From NCBI GenBank assembly GCA_028872685.1, contig JAPKEI010000048.1:1-11915 (forward strand): a stretch of DNA of 11,915 nt, written 5' to 3'. The DNA is from Verrucomicrobiota bacterium (GTDB taxonomy: Bacteria; Verrucomicrobiota; Verrucomicrobiia; Limisphaerales; UBA1100). A model generated the notes under the pieces. That model was not told the DNA's origin, did no database searches, and saw nothing but the letters and a program-made list of their open reading frames with translations. This document shows positions 1-6,949 of this stretch, piece after piece. The position numbers and the translations under genes are program-made. Positions within the stretch are counted from its first letter, which is position 1. Each line of letters begins with the position of its first letter.

Positions 1-953
1 TGATCATTTTGTTCGTGTTCCACACCGGGAAATCCGCACCGCAGTTGGTGGGTTTTCTTACGGGGATGATTATGCTGTATCAACCGATCAAAAAACTCGG
101 CGGCATCAATCAATATTTTCAGGAAGCCTCGGTGGGCGTGGGGATGTTGCGCGGGGCGTTTGAGACTCAGCCTACGGTGGGAGAGGTAGTGGAGGCAAAG
201 GCGTTGCCGCGTTTGCGCGAAGGGCTCAAATTTGAAGCGGTGGATTTTAGTTATGGTGATGAGCCGGTGTTGTGTGGGCTGTCCGTGGATTTGCCTAAGG
301 GCACGAAGCTGGGGGTGGTGGGCGAGAGTGGCGCAGGGAAGAGTACGTTGGTGAGTTTGTTACTACGGTTTTATGATCCCACGGGGGGGCGGATTATGAT
401 TGATGGCGCGGATATTCGGGAGGCGTCATTCGAAAGCCTGCGCGGGCAAATGGCGTTGGTGAGTCAGGAGATTGTGATTTTCAATCAGTCGGTGGCCGAC
501 AACATCGCGTGCGGCAAACTAGACGCCACGCGTGAGGATATCATCGCGTCGGCCAAGGCGGCTAATGCGCATGAGTTTATTGAGAGCTTGCCGGAGGGCT
601 ACGATACCAGTCTTGGCGAACAGGGCACGCGGCTTTCGGGTGGTCAACGCCAGCGGATTGCCATCGCGCGGGCGTTTGTGCGGCAGGCGCCGATTTTGAT
701 TTTGGATGAGGCGACGGCTTCGCTGGATTCCAAGGCGGAGGCCGAGGTGCAGGGCGCGATCGATCGCTTGGAGGAGGGGCGCACGGTGGTGTGTGTTGCC
801 CACCGGCTTTCCACATTGCGCAGCATGGATCGCATCATTGTGCTGGATGCGGGCCGCGTGGTGGAGTCGGGCGGGTTTGCGGAATTGATGGAACGCGACG
901 GGGCGTTTGCCGCGATGGCGCGGAAGCAGGGGATTACTTCATCGGCGGTTTAG
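1..953 (+). CDS. ABC exporter, MsbA-like (3' end of gene; C-terminal part)
   Basis: Partial gene running in from the left edge; the frame is open from base 3, so the true start lies outside. About 314 residues are visible from base 9. The first ~50 residues match the end of an exporter membrane domain (a hydrophobic stretch, then LYQPIKKLGGINQYFQEA, as in MsbA-type proteins). A complete nucleotide-binding domain follows: Walker A GESGAGKST (about 105-113), Q-loop Q153, signature LSGGQ (209-213), Walker B ILILDE (229-234) with catalytic Glu, and H-loop His265 in AHRLST. All catalytic residues are present, so it should be an active half-transporter that dimerises in the inner membrane. The family includes lipid A/phospholipid flippases and drug exporters; the substrate cannot be decided here. 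It converges on the kinase gene with only 16 bp between the stops and no obvious terminator hairpin. Confidence 0.93.
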   Translation, partial: IILFVFHTGKSAPQLVGFLTGMIMLYQPIKKLGGINQYFQEASVGVGMLRGAFETQPTVGEVVEAKALPRLREGLKFEAVDFSYGDEPVLCGLSVDLPKGTKLGVVGESGAGKSTLVSLLLRFYDPTGGRIMIDGADIREASFESLRGQMALVSQEIVIFNQSVADNIACGKLDATREDIIASAKAANAHEFIESLPEGYDTSLGEQGTRLSGGQRQRIAIARAFVRQAPILILDEATASLDSKAEAEVQGAIDRLEEGRTVVCVAHRLSTLRSMDRIIVLDAGRVVESGGFAELMERDGAFAAMARKQGITSSAV

Positions 954-969
954 CGGCATCATTTTCCCT

Positions 970-1851
970 TCAAGCGGGGATGGCCGCGGGCACCATCATT
1001 GGCTGCGGCATTCCATTGAAGGTGGCGGGCACTTGTTGCACGCCAAGGATGGTGTGCAGTTGCGCGTTGAGAATGGTCATGTTCGGGTAGCGCTGATCGG
1101 GTGAATGGGCGAGGCAGCGGAGGATGAGTTGGCTGAGCGCGATTGGCACTTCGGGATTGATGCGGTTGGGTGGCTTCACGGGGAAATTTACATCGAGCTG
1201 GTTGCGGAGGGCCTCATCGGGCGTGCTCCCACTGAAGGGTTTGCGGTGGGTGAGCAGCTCGTACATGGTGGCGCCAAAGGAGTAGATGTCCGCACGCTGG
1301 TCAATTTTCTCATTCTTCAATTGCTCGGGCGGCATGCACGAGGGCGTGCCGGAGGCGCGGGAAAACTTCTTGGGCTTGCGCGGTATTTTTTGCGCGGTAT
1401 CGAAATCCAGCAAACTCACGTGGCCGTTGAGCGAGATCATTAGGTTCTCTGGTTTGAGGTCCAAATGCATCCAGCCGTGGTCGTGCAGGTGATTGATGCC
1501 GTCGGCGGCTTGGATGATTACATCGGCTACGTTGTCCACGAGATGATCGTGATCGCGCATGAGCAATTCCTTGAGGTTCGCGCCTTGGATGAATTCCAAT
1601 ACCATGAACGGCAGCCCATCGGCTTTGCCGTGGTTGATGTAACGAACCACGTTCGGGTGCGGTGCTAGCTTTCGAAGCACCCCGAGGCCGGCCTTGAAAA
1701 GCTTGGGCGCGTTGGACTGCTTGAGCACGCGCCGCCGCAGCCTGCGCACGGCGACGACGTTCTCGTGTTCGTCGGTTGCGAGCCAAATTTCCGTGATTCC
1801 ACCCTGATTTACGCAGTCGTGTAGCCGATACTTCCCAAATTTCTGTGACAT
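970..1851 (-). CDS. Atypical serine/threonine protein kinase (possible pseudokinase)
   Basis: A 293-residue cytoplasmic protein made almost entirely of one eukaryotic-type (Hanks/PknB-like) kinase fold. Visible are HPNVVRY (65-71), the catalytic loop HLDLKPEN (129-136) with Asp131, Lys133 and Asn136, DFD (149-151), PPE (174-176) in place of APE, and DIYSFG (188-193). Several usual residues are changed. The VAIK lysine is Arg36 (VAVR), the helix-C glutamate position looks like Gly55, HRD is HLD, DFG is DFD, and the glycine loop is poor (NQGGITEIW). The Mg-binding Asp149 and the catalytic Asp remain, so either weak activity or a pseudokinase role is possible. No membrane segment or sensor domain follows; the tail (270-293) is rich in Pro, Met and Ala. 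The ATG at 1849-1851 gives the expected domain start but has no clear Shine-Dalgarno. It is transcribed away from the efflux cluster across a 317-bp divergent gap, so shared regulation is possible but unproven. Confidence 0.88.
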   Translation of the reverse strand: MSQKFGKYRLHDCVNQGGITEIWLATDEHENVVAVRRLRRRVLKQSNAPKLFKAGLGVLRKLAPHPNVVRYINHGKADGLPFMVLEFIQGANLKELLMRDHDHLVDNVADVIIQAADGINHLHDHGWMHLDLKPENLMISLNGHVSLLDFDTAQKIPRKPKKFSRASGTPSCMPPEQLKNEKIDQRADIYSFGATMYELLTHRKPFSGSTPDEALRNQLDVNFPVKPPNRINPEVPIALSQLILRCLAHSPDQRYPNMTILNAQLHTILGVQQVPATFNGMPQPMMVPAAIPA

Positions 1852-2168
1852 TTTTTGTTTTTTCTAATGAGTAAACGTAGACGCTCTAATATATATTCGC
1901 GTTTCAACTTAGTTTTCTTTCAAAAAAGTGGAATTATTTTTCTTAAAATTGTAACAAATCGCCAAAAACCGCGGTGAACGGGTGCTGAGCATACAGCAAG
2001 TGACAATTCATTCGCTAGGTTTTTACTAAAGCTGTGGATAACTTGGCCGAATAGTGAATAACTGTTGTGCCTCGCAATCCGCGAAGGCATTATACCCTCG
2101 GTATGTTTGAAACGGTTCCGAGGCCTGTGCGTCTACTCTGTGTTAGGTGTGTGTTCCGATTTTTTCTG
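1852..2168. promoter_or_regulatory. Divergent AT-rich intergenic region between kinase and efflux cluster
   Basis: A 317-bp stretch with no convincing gene. It must hold the promoters of the leftward kinase and the rightward TolC-first cluster. Visible are A/T runs at 1851-1865 and 1917-1950, a 10-bp self-complementary stretch AATATATATT (1888-1897), and a perfect DnaA-box 9-mer at 2033-2041. For the rightward direction only a weak match is seen: GTGACA (2000-2005), an 18-bp gap, TACTAA (2024-2029). No good promoter pair was found for the leftward gene. The frame of the TolC gene stays open back to a GTG at 2067, but that extension does not look coding. Confidence 0.5.
2033..2041 (-). other. 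DnaA-box match (TTATCCACA on the minus strand)
   Basis: The plus strand reads TGTGGATAA, the exact complement of the consensus DnaA box. A weaker related copy (AGTGAATAA, two mismatches) lies 20 bp further on at 2053-2061, both followed by CT. There is no dnaA, dnaN or cluster of boxes here, so this is more likely a lone regulatory or chance site than an origin. Confidence 0.3.
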
Positions 2169-3908
2169 ATGATAAAACAACGAAAGAGCAGTTTGGGCAA
2201 TTTTCTCCGGAATTTTGCCATGTGCGCCGTATTTGCCTTGGGCTTTGCCAGCTGCAAAAACGCGGCGGAACACCACGATGCGGCTGATGAGGAGGTGTAC
2301 GATATCCTCAATCTACGGCATCAGCAATTATTCGGGGCGGAAAAAGCGTTCGCGGTGGAGACGCCTTATTCGAAGCGTGCGCCGGGCGACATTCCTTCGG
2401 TGGAGATTATCCTGAACCGTTTTTCCGATGGCACCAATTTGCTAACGCTGCCTAAGGCGCTGGAGATGGCGGTGAACCACAGTCGCGATTATCAGCTCCA
2501 GCGCGAGACGCTGTATCTCTCCGCACTGTCGCTCACCGGCGAGCGGCACAAATTCGCGCTCAAACCCACAAAGGCTAATCTCGACCTTAGCCGCAACCGC
2601 TCGAGTAGCAACATCAACACCACCGAATCCGACGCCAGCTTGACCCTCAGCAAAGCGCTCAAGACTGGCGGCACGCTTACAGCCACGCTTGCCAACGACC
2701 TCACGCTTTTTTTCAATGGCGGCGGCCCGAAGATTCCGGACATCACCCTCGCCCTCACACAGCCGTTACTCAAAGATGCCGGCGCGAAGTTTGCCGAGGA
2801 ATTGCTGACGCAATCCGAGCGCGATCTTGTGTATGCTATCCGTACCTTTTCGCGTTATCAAAAAACTTTTCTGGTCGACCGCATTTCCGAGTATCTGGCA
2901 CTACTGCAAAAAAAGGATGAAGTGCGCGTTCAATATGAATTGTACCAGAACCGCATCTTGTTCCGGAAGGAACAGGAGCTGCGTCTTCAGGGTGAACTGA
3001 TTAGCCAATTCGAGCTGGATCAGGCACTGCGGCAGGAATACTCCTCCAAGGTAAGTTACATTAACGCCATCCGTGGCAGAGATGGGTATCAGGCCTTGCT
3101 GGATGAATTCAAGAAACAGCTCAACCTGCCACTGGGTGAATCGGTGGTACTGGACGATGCTGAACTGGCCAACCTTAAGCAATTTGGCCTGCAACCGGTG
3201 CCTTTGAATGACAAGCATGGTTTCCAGCTCGCGCTAACCAACCGGTTGGATATTTTGAATAACATCGACAAGTTCGAAGACAAGAAACGCAAAGTAGAGG
3301 TTTCCGCCAACGACTTGTTACCCAGCCTTGCGGTGGTGGCAAATTACTCGCTGAAGGATCAGTTTTACAATCGCAACTCTTTCGACTTCGGCGATTACTC
3401 CGGCAAGATTGGCCTCTCGCTAGATTTGCCGCTGGATAAACACACCGAGCGCAACGCCTACCGCAAGAGCCGCATCACCTTCGAACAGCAGTTACGCAGT
3501 TTGATGAAAACGCTTGATGATTTGCGCGACGAGATTCGTACCAATGTGCGCGCGCTGGACCGGAACCAGCAATCGTACGTCATCAACCAGAAGACATTGG
3601 TAGTGTCTAGGCGTGAGCTTGAGAAGGCGAAGCTGGACATGCTGGCCGGTGGTAACGTTTCCCCCCGCGACATTCTCGACGCCCAGACTGCTGTGGCCAG
3701 TGCTCAGAATGCTGTGACTGCGGCCTTCATAAGTTTCCATACCCAACGCCTGAAGCTGCTCAACAACACCGGCATTCTCAATACCGGCTTGAATCAGTTT
3801 TGGGTGCAGCCACAACCTGTGCCGGGCGTGGCGCCGGTCGTTCCCCTGCCGCCGGGTGCAACACAGGATGTGCCCGTCCTGCCGCCGGCCCAAATTTTAG
3901 GCAATTAA
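2169..3908 (+). CDS. TolC-family outer-membrane efflux channel (lipoprotein)
   Basis: A 579-residue protein, the outer-membrane exit duct of the tripartite pump. The chosen ATG at 2169 gives a clean lipoprotein signal: a basic start (MIKQRK), a hydrophobic core (CAVFALGFA) and a lipobox-like FASC with Cys29. An open frame back to GTG 2067 would put 34 non-signal-like residues in front, so it is rejected; ATG 2220 is a possible shorter start but loses the basic region. The mature protein shows the family pattern of long helices and strands: LTLPKALEMAVNHSRD (first helix), a strand pair around 157-196, the hallmark QPLLKDAG (198-205), then long Gln/Glu/Leu-rich helices, and a repeat half around 330-530. 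The C-terminal ~35 residues are Pro-rich. It is first in a four-gene cluster, 19 bp before the adaptor. No Shine-Dalgarno is visible at the start. TolC proteins act as trimers; the substrate is unknown. Confidence 0.9.
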   Translation: MIKQRKSSLGNFLRNFAMCAVFALGFASCKNAAEHHDAADEEVYDILNLRHQQLFGAEKAFAVETPYSKRAPGDIPSVEIILNRFSDGTNLLTLPKALEMAVNHSRDYQLQRETLYLSALSLTGERHKFALKPTKANLDLSRNRSSSNINTTESDASLTLSKALKTGGTLTATLANDLTLFFNGGGPKIPDITLALTQPLLKDAGAKFAEELLTQSERDLVYAIRTFSRYQKTFLVDRISEYLALLQKKDEVRVQYELYQNRILFRKEQELRLQGELISQFELDQALRQEYSSKVSYINAIRGRDGYQALLDEFKKQLNLPLGESVVLDDAELANLKQFGLQPVPLNDKHGFQLALTNRLDILNNIDKFEDKKRKVEVSANDLLPSLAVVANYSLKDQFYNRNSFDFGDYSGKIGLSLDLPLDKHTERNAYRKSRITFEQQLRSLMKTLDDLRDEIRTNVRALDRNQQSYVINQKTLVVSRRELEKAKLDMLAGGNVSPRDILDAQTAVASAQNAVTAAFISFHTQRLKLLNNTGILNTGLNQFWVQPQPVPGVAPVVPLPPGATQDVPVLPPAQILGN

Positions 3909-3927
3909 AAGTCAACCCCAACTCATT

Positions 3928-6213
3928 ATGAAAAGATCAAACCTGTTTCCGTTCAGTGCCGCCGCGCTGGTCGCCGTGACTTTGGCCGGCTGTAATTATT
4001 TTTCCGGTGATGATGAAATCTCCAGCACGTACGGCACGGAGAAAGTGGAAAACGAGCAGTTCATCGTGTCCTTTTCCGAAGGCGGGGAACTAGTGTCGGT
4101 GAATGCGGTGAAGGTGGAAAATGAAATGGATGGCTCCGCTTCCATCGTGAGTATTGTGGATGAGGGCTCCTATGTGAAGGGGCCGCGTCAGGTTCAGGCA
4201 GAGGCCGGTGACACGCCCGCCAAACTGGCCGCACGGCACAAGATTCCAGAGTCCGACCTGCTCAAAGCCAACCCCAACCTCGAACAAGCTATCGCCAATC
4301 AGGAATCCATTACGGTGCCGGGCGATTTATTGGTGGAGCTGGATCCAGGGTCATTGAAGGATAGAATTCTCAGCCAGGAAATCTCCGTGCGCACGTCGAA
4401 GAATTCCGTAATCAAATCACAGAACGATCTTGAGATTCAAAAGCTGAGGAATGAGCAGAACATTGATGACGCGAAAATTTCCCTGAACTTCGCCAATCTG
4501 GATTTGAAGAAATTCAAGAACAGTGATGCCCGCCTCATGCGCGCGGATTACGCGGGGCAGCTTTCCAACCTGTCCAACAAGGTATCCATCTCCGAGGCCA
4601 AGCTGGTTTACCTGCGGGAACTGGAGAAGAAACAATTCCTTTCTAAAATGTCCTTGCGCGAGGAAGAGCAAAAGGTCGAGGAGTTCCGCCACAATATCCG
4701 GATGATGCGCGGCGAAAGCGATGCCTACGAAAAATATGTGTATCCAAAATCCGAGCAGGATTATAATTCCAAAATCAAACAGGCCGAGCTTTCGCTGACG
4801 ACTGTAGCGCAAACTGCCACCAATAATATGATTACCGCTACTGAGGAGGTGGATACGCAAAAGCAGAAACTCCGGCTTGAGGAAGAAAAACTCACCGAGG
4901 TGAAGGATCAGTTGAATAAAAGCCGCATTTACGCGCCCTCCAGCGGGTTGGTGGTCTATCACGTCGGCGAATCCTCACGCTACGGCGGCTCCTCCGGCAT
5001 CATCGAGAAAGGCACCACCCTGCGTAAGGGGCAGGACATCATTCACCTGCCGGATCTTTCTAAAATGAAAGTGCAGCTCAAAATTCACGAGAGCCGCATC
5101 AACCAAGTGAAGCCCGGCTTGCAGGTGCAGATCCGTATCGACACCATTTCCGAGCGCACCTTCCGCGGTGAGATCACCTTTGTCGCCCCCGTGGCTGCCG
5201 CCGCCGAACGTTGGGGCAGCGATAAAAAAGTTTTTAAATGCGAGGTCGCCATCAAAGACAAGCTGCCATCGTACATCCGCCCCGGTGCCTCCGCCACTTG
5301 TCGCATCTTTGTGGCCAACCTGCCGAAGGCCCGAATGGTGGAAGGTAAAAAAATCAAAACCCTGCGGGTGCCCATCCAGAGCGTGGTCACCACCGTCGAA
5401 GGCCGGCGTGTGTGTTTCAAGATGAACAAAAAAAACCAGCCCGTCCCCGTTCCGGTGGAGACCGGCTATTACGACCAAACCCACATCCAAATCACCAAAG
5501 GTTTGGCCCTTGGCGAAGTCATCCTCAAAGCCCCCCTGCTCCACGCCAAAGAGCTGAACGTCGGCGGCGGACTCTTTGGCTACCGGCAAATTAATGCCGA
5601 TGATTTCTTCAAGGATTTGCCCGAGACCGTCGAGCCCGCCAAGCCTGTGGAGCCTCAACCCAGCACCGCCCAAAAGGCACCGCCCACCAAAGGGGGCCAA
5701 GGCAAGGGTCGGCCGGGCGGAGGTTCTGGACGTTCCACTGAACCCCCAGCCGAGCTTAGCCTCACCGCCGAGCAAAAAACCAAATGGGCCGCCGCTTCCA
5801 AAACGATGTCCGACAAACGGGCCGCCGCAATGGCCGGCCAAGATTGGGCCGCAATGCGTACGTTGCGCAGTGAATTTACCGCCGACCTCGAAAAGTTTCT
5901 CACCAAAGAGCAACTCGCAAAATATGCTGCACTGCGCACCTCCGCCAGCGGCAGCGGTGGAAGTGGCAATCGGCCCAGCGGTGGTGGCCGCGGCGGGTCA
6001 TTGATGGATCTGGACACGGACAGCGACGGCAAAGTTTCCGAGGAAGAGTACGCGAAAACTCCGGAGCAGATGCGGCAGTTTGTGGGTGAGTTTAGCGCGC
6101 TGGACACCGATGGTGATGGTGGCATCAACAAGGAAGAAGCCGATGCCGCGCGTCAGCGAATGATGCAGCGCTTCCAGGGTGGTCGGGGTGCCGGTGGCAG
6201 CGGCGGTAATTAA
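3928..6213 (+). CDS. Periplasmic adaptor (HlyD/MacA family) lipoprotein with LysM insert and EF-hand tail
   Basis: A 761-residue protein, about twice the length of MacA. Order of parts: lipoprotein signal with lipobox LAGC (Cys22); first half of the lipoyl domain (IVSIVDEGSYVKGP, 73-86); a LysM-like insert (about 87-131); the rest of that half (GDLLVELDPG, 132-141); a long coiled-coil hairpin (about 145-330) with its tip near FLSKMSLREEE (237-247); the second lipoyl half (IYAPSSGLVVYHV, 334-346); beta-barrel and membrane-proximal parts (about 370-550); a Pro/Gly-rich linker; a helical segment with LTAEQKTKW (612-620) and LTKEQLAKY (658-666); and two EF-hand loops (696-707 and 726-737) before a Gly-rich end. 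Its family bridges an inner-membrane ABC or RND transporter and TolC. Spacing to the TolC gene (19 bp) and to the ATPase (18 bp) indicates one operon. Residue +2 after the lipid Cys is Asn, so an inner-membrane retention signal of the E. coli Asp type is absent. Confidence 0.92.
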   Translation: MKRSNLFPFSAAALVAVTLAGCNYFSGDDEISSTYGTEKVENEQFIVSFSEGGELVSVNAVKVENEMDGSASIVSIVDEGSYVKGPRQVQAEAGDTPAKLAARHKIPESDLLKANPNLEQAIANQESITVPGDLLVELDPGSLKDRILSQEISVRTSKNSVIKSQNDLEIQKLRNEQNIDDAKISLNFANLDLKKFKNSDARLMRADYAGQLSNLSNKVSISEAKLVYLRELEKKQFLSKMSLREEEQKVEEFRHNIRMMRGESDAYEKYVYPKSEQDYNSKIKQAELSLTTVAQTATNNMITATEEVDTQKQKLRLEEEKLTEVKDQLNKSRIYAPSSGLVVYHVGESSRYGGSSGIIEKGTTLRKGQDIIHLPDLSKMKVQLKIHESRINQVKPGLQVQIRIDTISERTFRGEITFVAPVAAAAERWGSDKKVFKCEVAIKDKLPSYIRPGASATCRIFVANLPKARMVEGKKIKTLRVPIQSVVTTVEGRRVCFKMNKKNQPVPVPVETGYYDQTHIQITKGLALGEVILKAPLLHAKELNVGGGLFGYRQINADDFFKDLPETVEPAKPVEPQPSTAQKAPPTKGGQGKGRPGGGSGRSTEPPAELSLTAEQKTKWAAASKTMSDKRAAAMAGQDWAAMRTLRSEFTADLEKFLTKEQLAKYAALRTSASGSGGSGNRPSGGGRGGSLMDLDTDSDGKVSEEEYAKTPEQMRQFVGEFSALDTDGDGGINKEEADAARQRMMQRFQGGRGAGGSGGN
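4186..4323 (+). other. LysM-like module inserted in the lipoyl domain of adaptor 1
   Basis: Residues 87-132 of the adaptor. The pattern is QVQAEAGDTPAKLAARHKI, then DLLKANPNL and a closing ITVPG, matching the LysM outline (a strand with GDT, IA-like helix, L..NPN, second helix, I.VPG). It separates VKGP from GDLLVELDP, which are contiguous in ordinary adaptors. LysM modules usually bind the sugar backbone of peptidoglycan. The match is weaker than in adaptor 2. Confidence 0.75.
6013..6138 (+). other. Pair of EF-hand calcium-binding loops at the C-terminus of adaptor 1
   Basis: Loop 1 is DTDSDGKVSEEE (residues 696-707), with Asp at 1, 3 and 5, Gly at 6, Ser at 9 and Glu at 12. Loop 2 is DTDGDGGINKEE (726-737), with Asp at 1, 3 and 5, Gly at 6, Ile at 8, Asn at 9 and Glu at 12. 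All ligand positions are intact, and the ~20-residue spacing between the loops fits a paired EF-hand. The loops sit behind a Gly/Ser-rich linker. Confidence 0.85.
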
Positions 6214-6231
6214 TTTTAAAACGCTTCGAAT

Positions 6232-6948
6232 ATGGAACCAAATTTTAATAGTAACGGTACGTCTATCATTCGTATTGAGGGGATGAAAAAGATATACGAC
6301 CTTGGCGAGGTCAAGGTGCCCGCATTAGCGGGGGTGGATATCAACATCAAGGAGGGCAGCTACGTTGCTATCATGGGCCCCTCTGGCTCCGGTAAATCCA
6401 CGCTGCTCAATTTGCTCGGATGCCTCGATCGGCCCACCGCCGGCCGGTATTTTCTGGGCGAACAGGATGTGTCCCTCATGAGCGACAGCGCTCTGTCCGA
6501 AGTGCGCGGTCAACGCATCGGGTTTATCTTCCAGTCATATAACCTCATTCCGCAGCTGGATGTGGTAGAGAACATTCATGTGCCACTTTTTTATCAGGGC
6601 AAACAACTCTCCGCTCATCGTGAGCATTGCGAGGGTCTGGCGCGGCTGGTGGGTTTAGCTGACCGGCTCGATCACCGGCCGTTGCAACTTTCCGGCGGTC
6701 AACAGCAGCGCGTGGCCGTGGCACGGTCGTTGGTGAATGATCCATTAATGATTCTCGCCGATGAACCCACTGGCAATCTCGATTCCAAAACCGGCCTGGA
6801 AATCCTCGCACTGCTCGACAAGCTGCATGCCGATGGCAAGACCATCGTCGTGGTGACGCACGATGAGGAAGTGGCGGAACGCGCGGATCGGGTAATTCGG
6901 CTCAAGGACGGCCTAGTGGATCGCGACGAACCCAATCCACGCAAATAA
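6232..6948 (+). CDS. ABC transporter ATP-binding protein (MacB/LolD type)
   Basis: A 238-residue stand-alone ATPase that powers the following permease; two copies would bind ATP at the cytoplasmic face of the inner membrane. Walker A is GPSGSGKST (49-57), Q-loop Gln101, signature [15 protein letters not shown] (153-167), Walker B LMILADE (172-178), D-loop GNLD, and H-loop His210 in VVVTHD. The pattern [15 protein letters not shown] and [10 protein letters not shown] is typical of the MacB/LolD/FtsE group. In E. coli MacB the ATPase and permease are fused, but here they are separate genes. The ATG at 6232 lies 18 bp after the adaptor stop without a visible Shine-Dalgarno, and the stop (TAA, 6946-6948) is 1 bp before the permease ATG, so the two are probably translationally coupled. 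All catalytic residues are intact. Confidence 0.95.
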   Translation: MEPNFNSNGTSIIRIEGMKKIYDLGEVKVPALAGVDINIKEGSYVAIMGPSGSGKSTLLNLLGCLDRPTAGRYFLGEQDVSLMSDSALSEVRGQRIGFIFQSYNLIPQLDVVENIHVPLFYQGKQLSAHREHCEGLARLVGLADRLDHRPLQLSGGQQQRVAVARSLVNDPLMILADEPTGNLDSKTGLEILALLDKLHADGKTIVVVTHDEEVAERADRVIRLKDGLVDRDEPNPRK

Positions 6949-6949
6949 C

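Noticed and set aside
954..969. Bidirectional terminator between the exporter and kinase genes
   Set aside because: The 16-bp gap and its flanks show no stable hairpin with T-runs on either strand.
1105..1443. Plus-strand open frame opposite the kinase
   Set aside because: The minus-strand kinase has clear conserved motifs here; the plus frame shows none.
1888..1897. AATATATATT palindrome as a regulator site
   Set aside because: Simple AT alternation in an AT-rich region makes a 10-bp palindrome unremarkable.
2000..2061. Replication origin in the divergent gap
   Set aside because: Only one perfect DnaA box, no clustered boxes and no replication genes; surrounding genes are transport and kinase.
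2067..2168. Upstream GTG start for the TolC gene
   Set aside because: It adds 34 residues that hide the lipoprotein signal and has no ribosome binding site; ATG 2169 gives a proper basic-hydrophobic-lipobox signal.
4417..4962. Minus-strand open frame (181 codons) opposite the adaptor 1 coiled coil
   Set aside because: Antisense reading of Lys/Glu-rich codons yields Leu/Phe-rich nonsense that mimics membrane segments; no start signal or context. The similar frame 9446-9787 opposite adaptor 2 arises the same way.
4975..5913. Long minus-strand open frame (312 codons) opposite adaptor 1
   Set aside because: It lies entirely inside a well-supported adaptor gene; its Gly/Leu/His-rich product has no recognisable motif and comes from the reverse reading of GC-rich codons.
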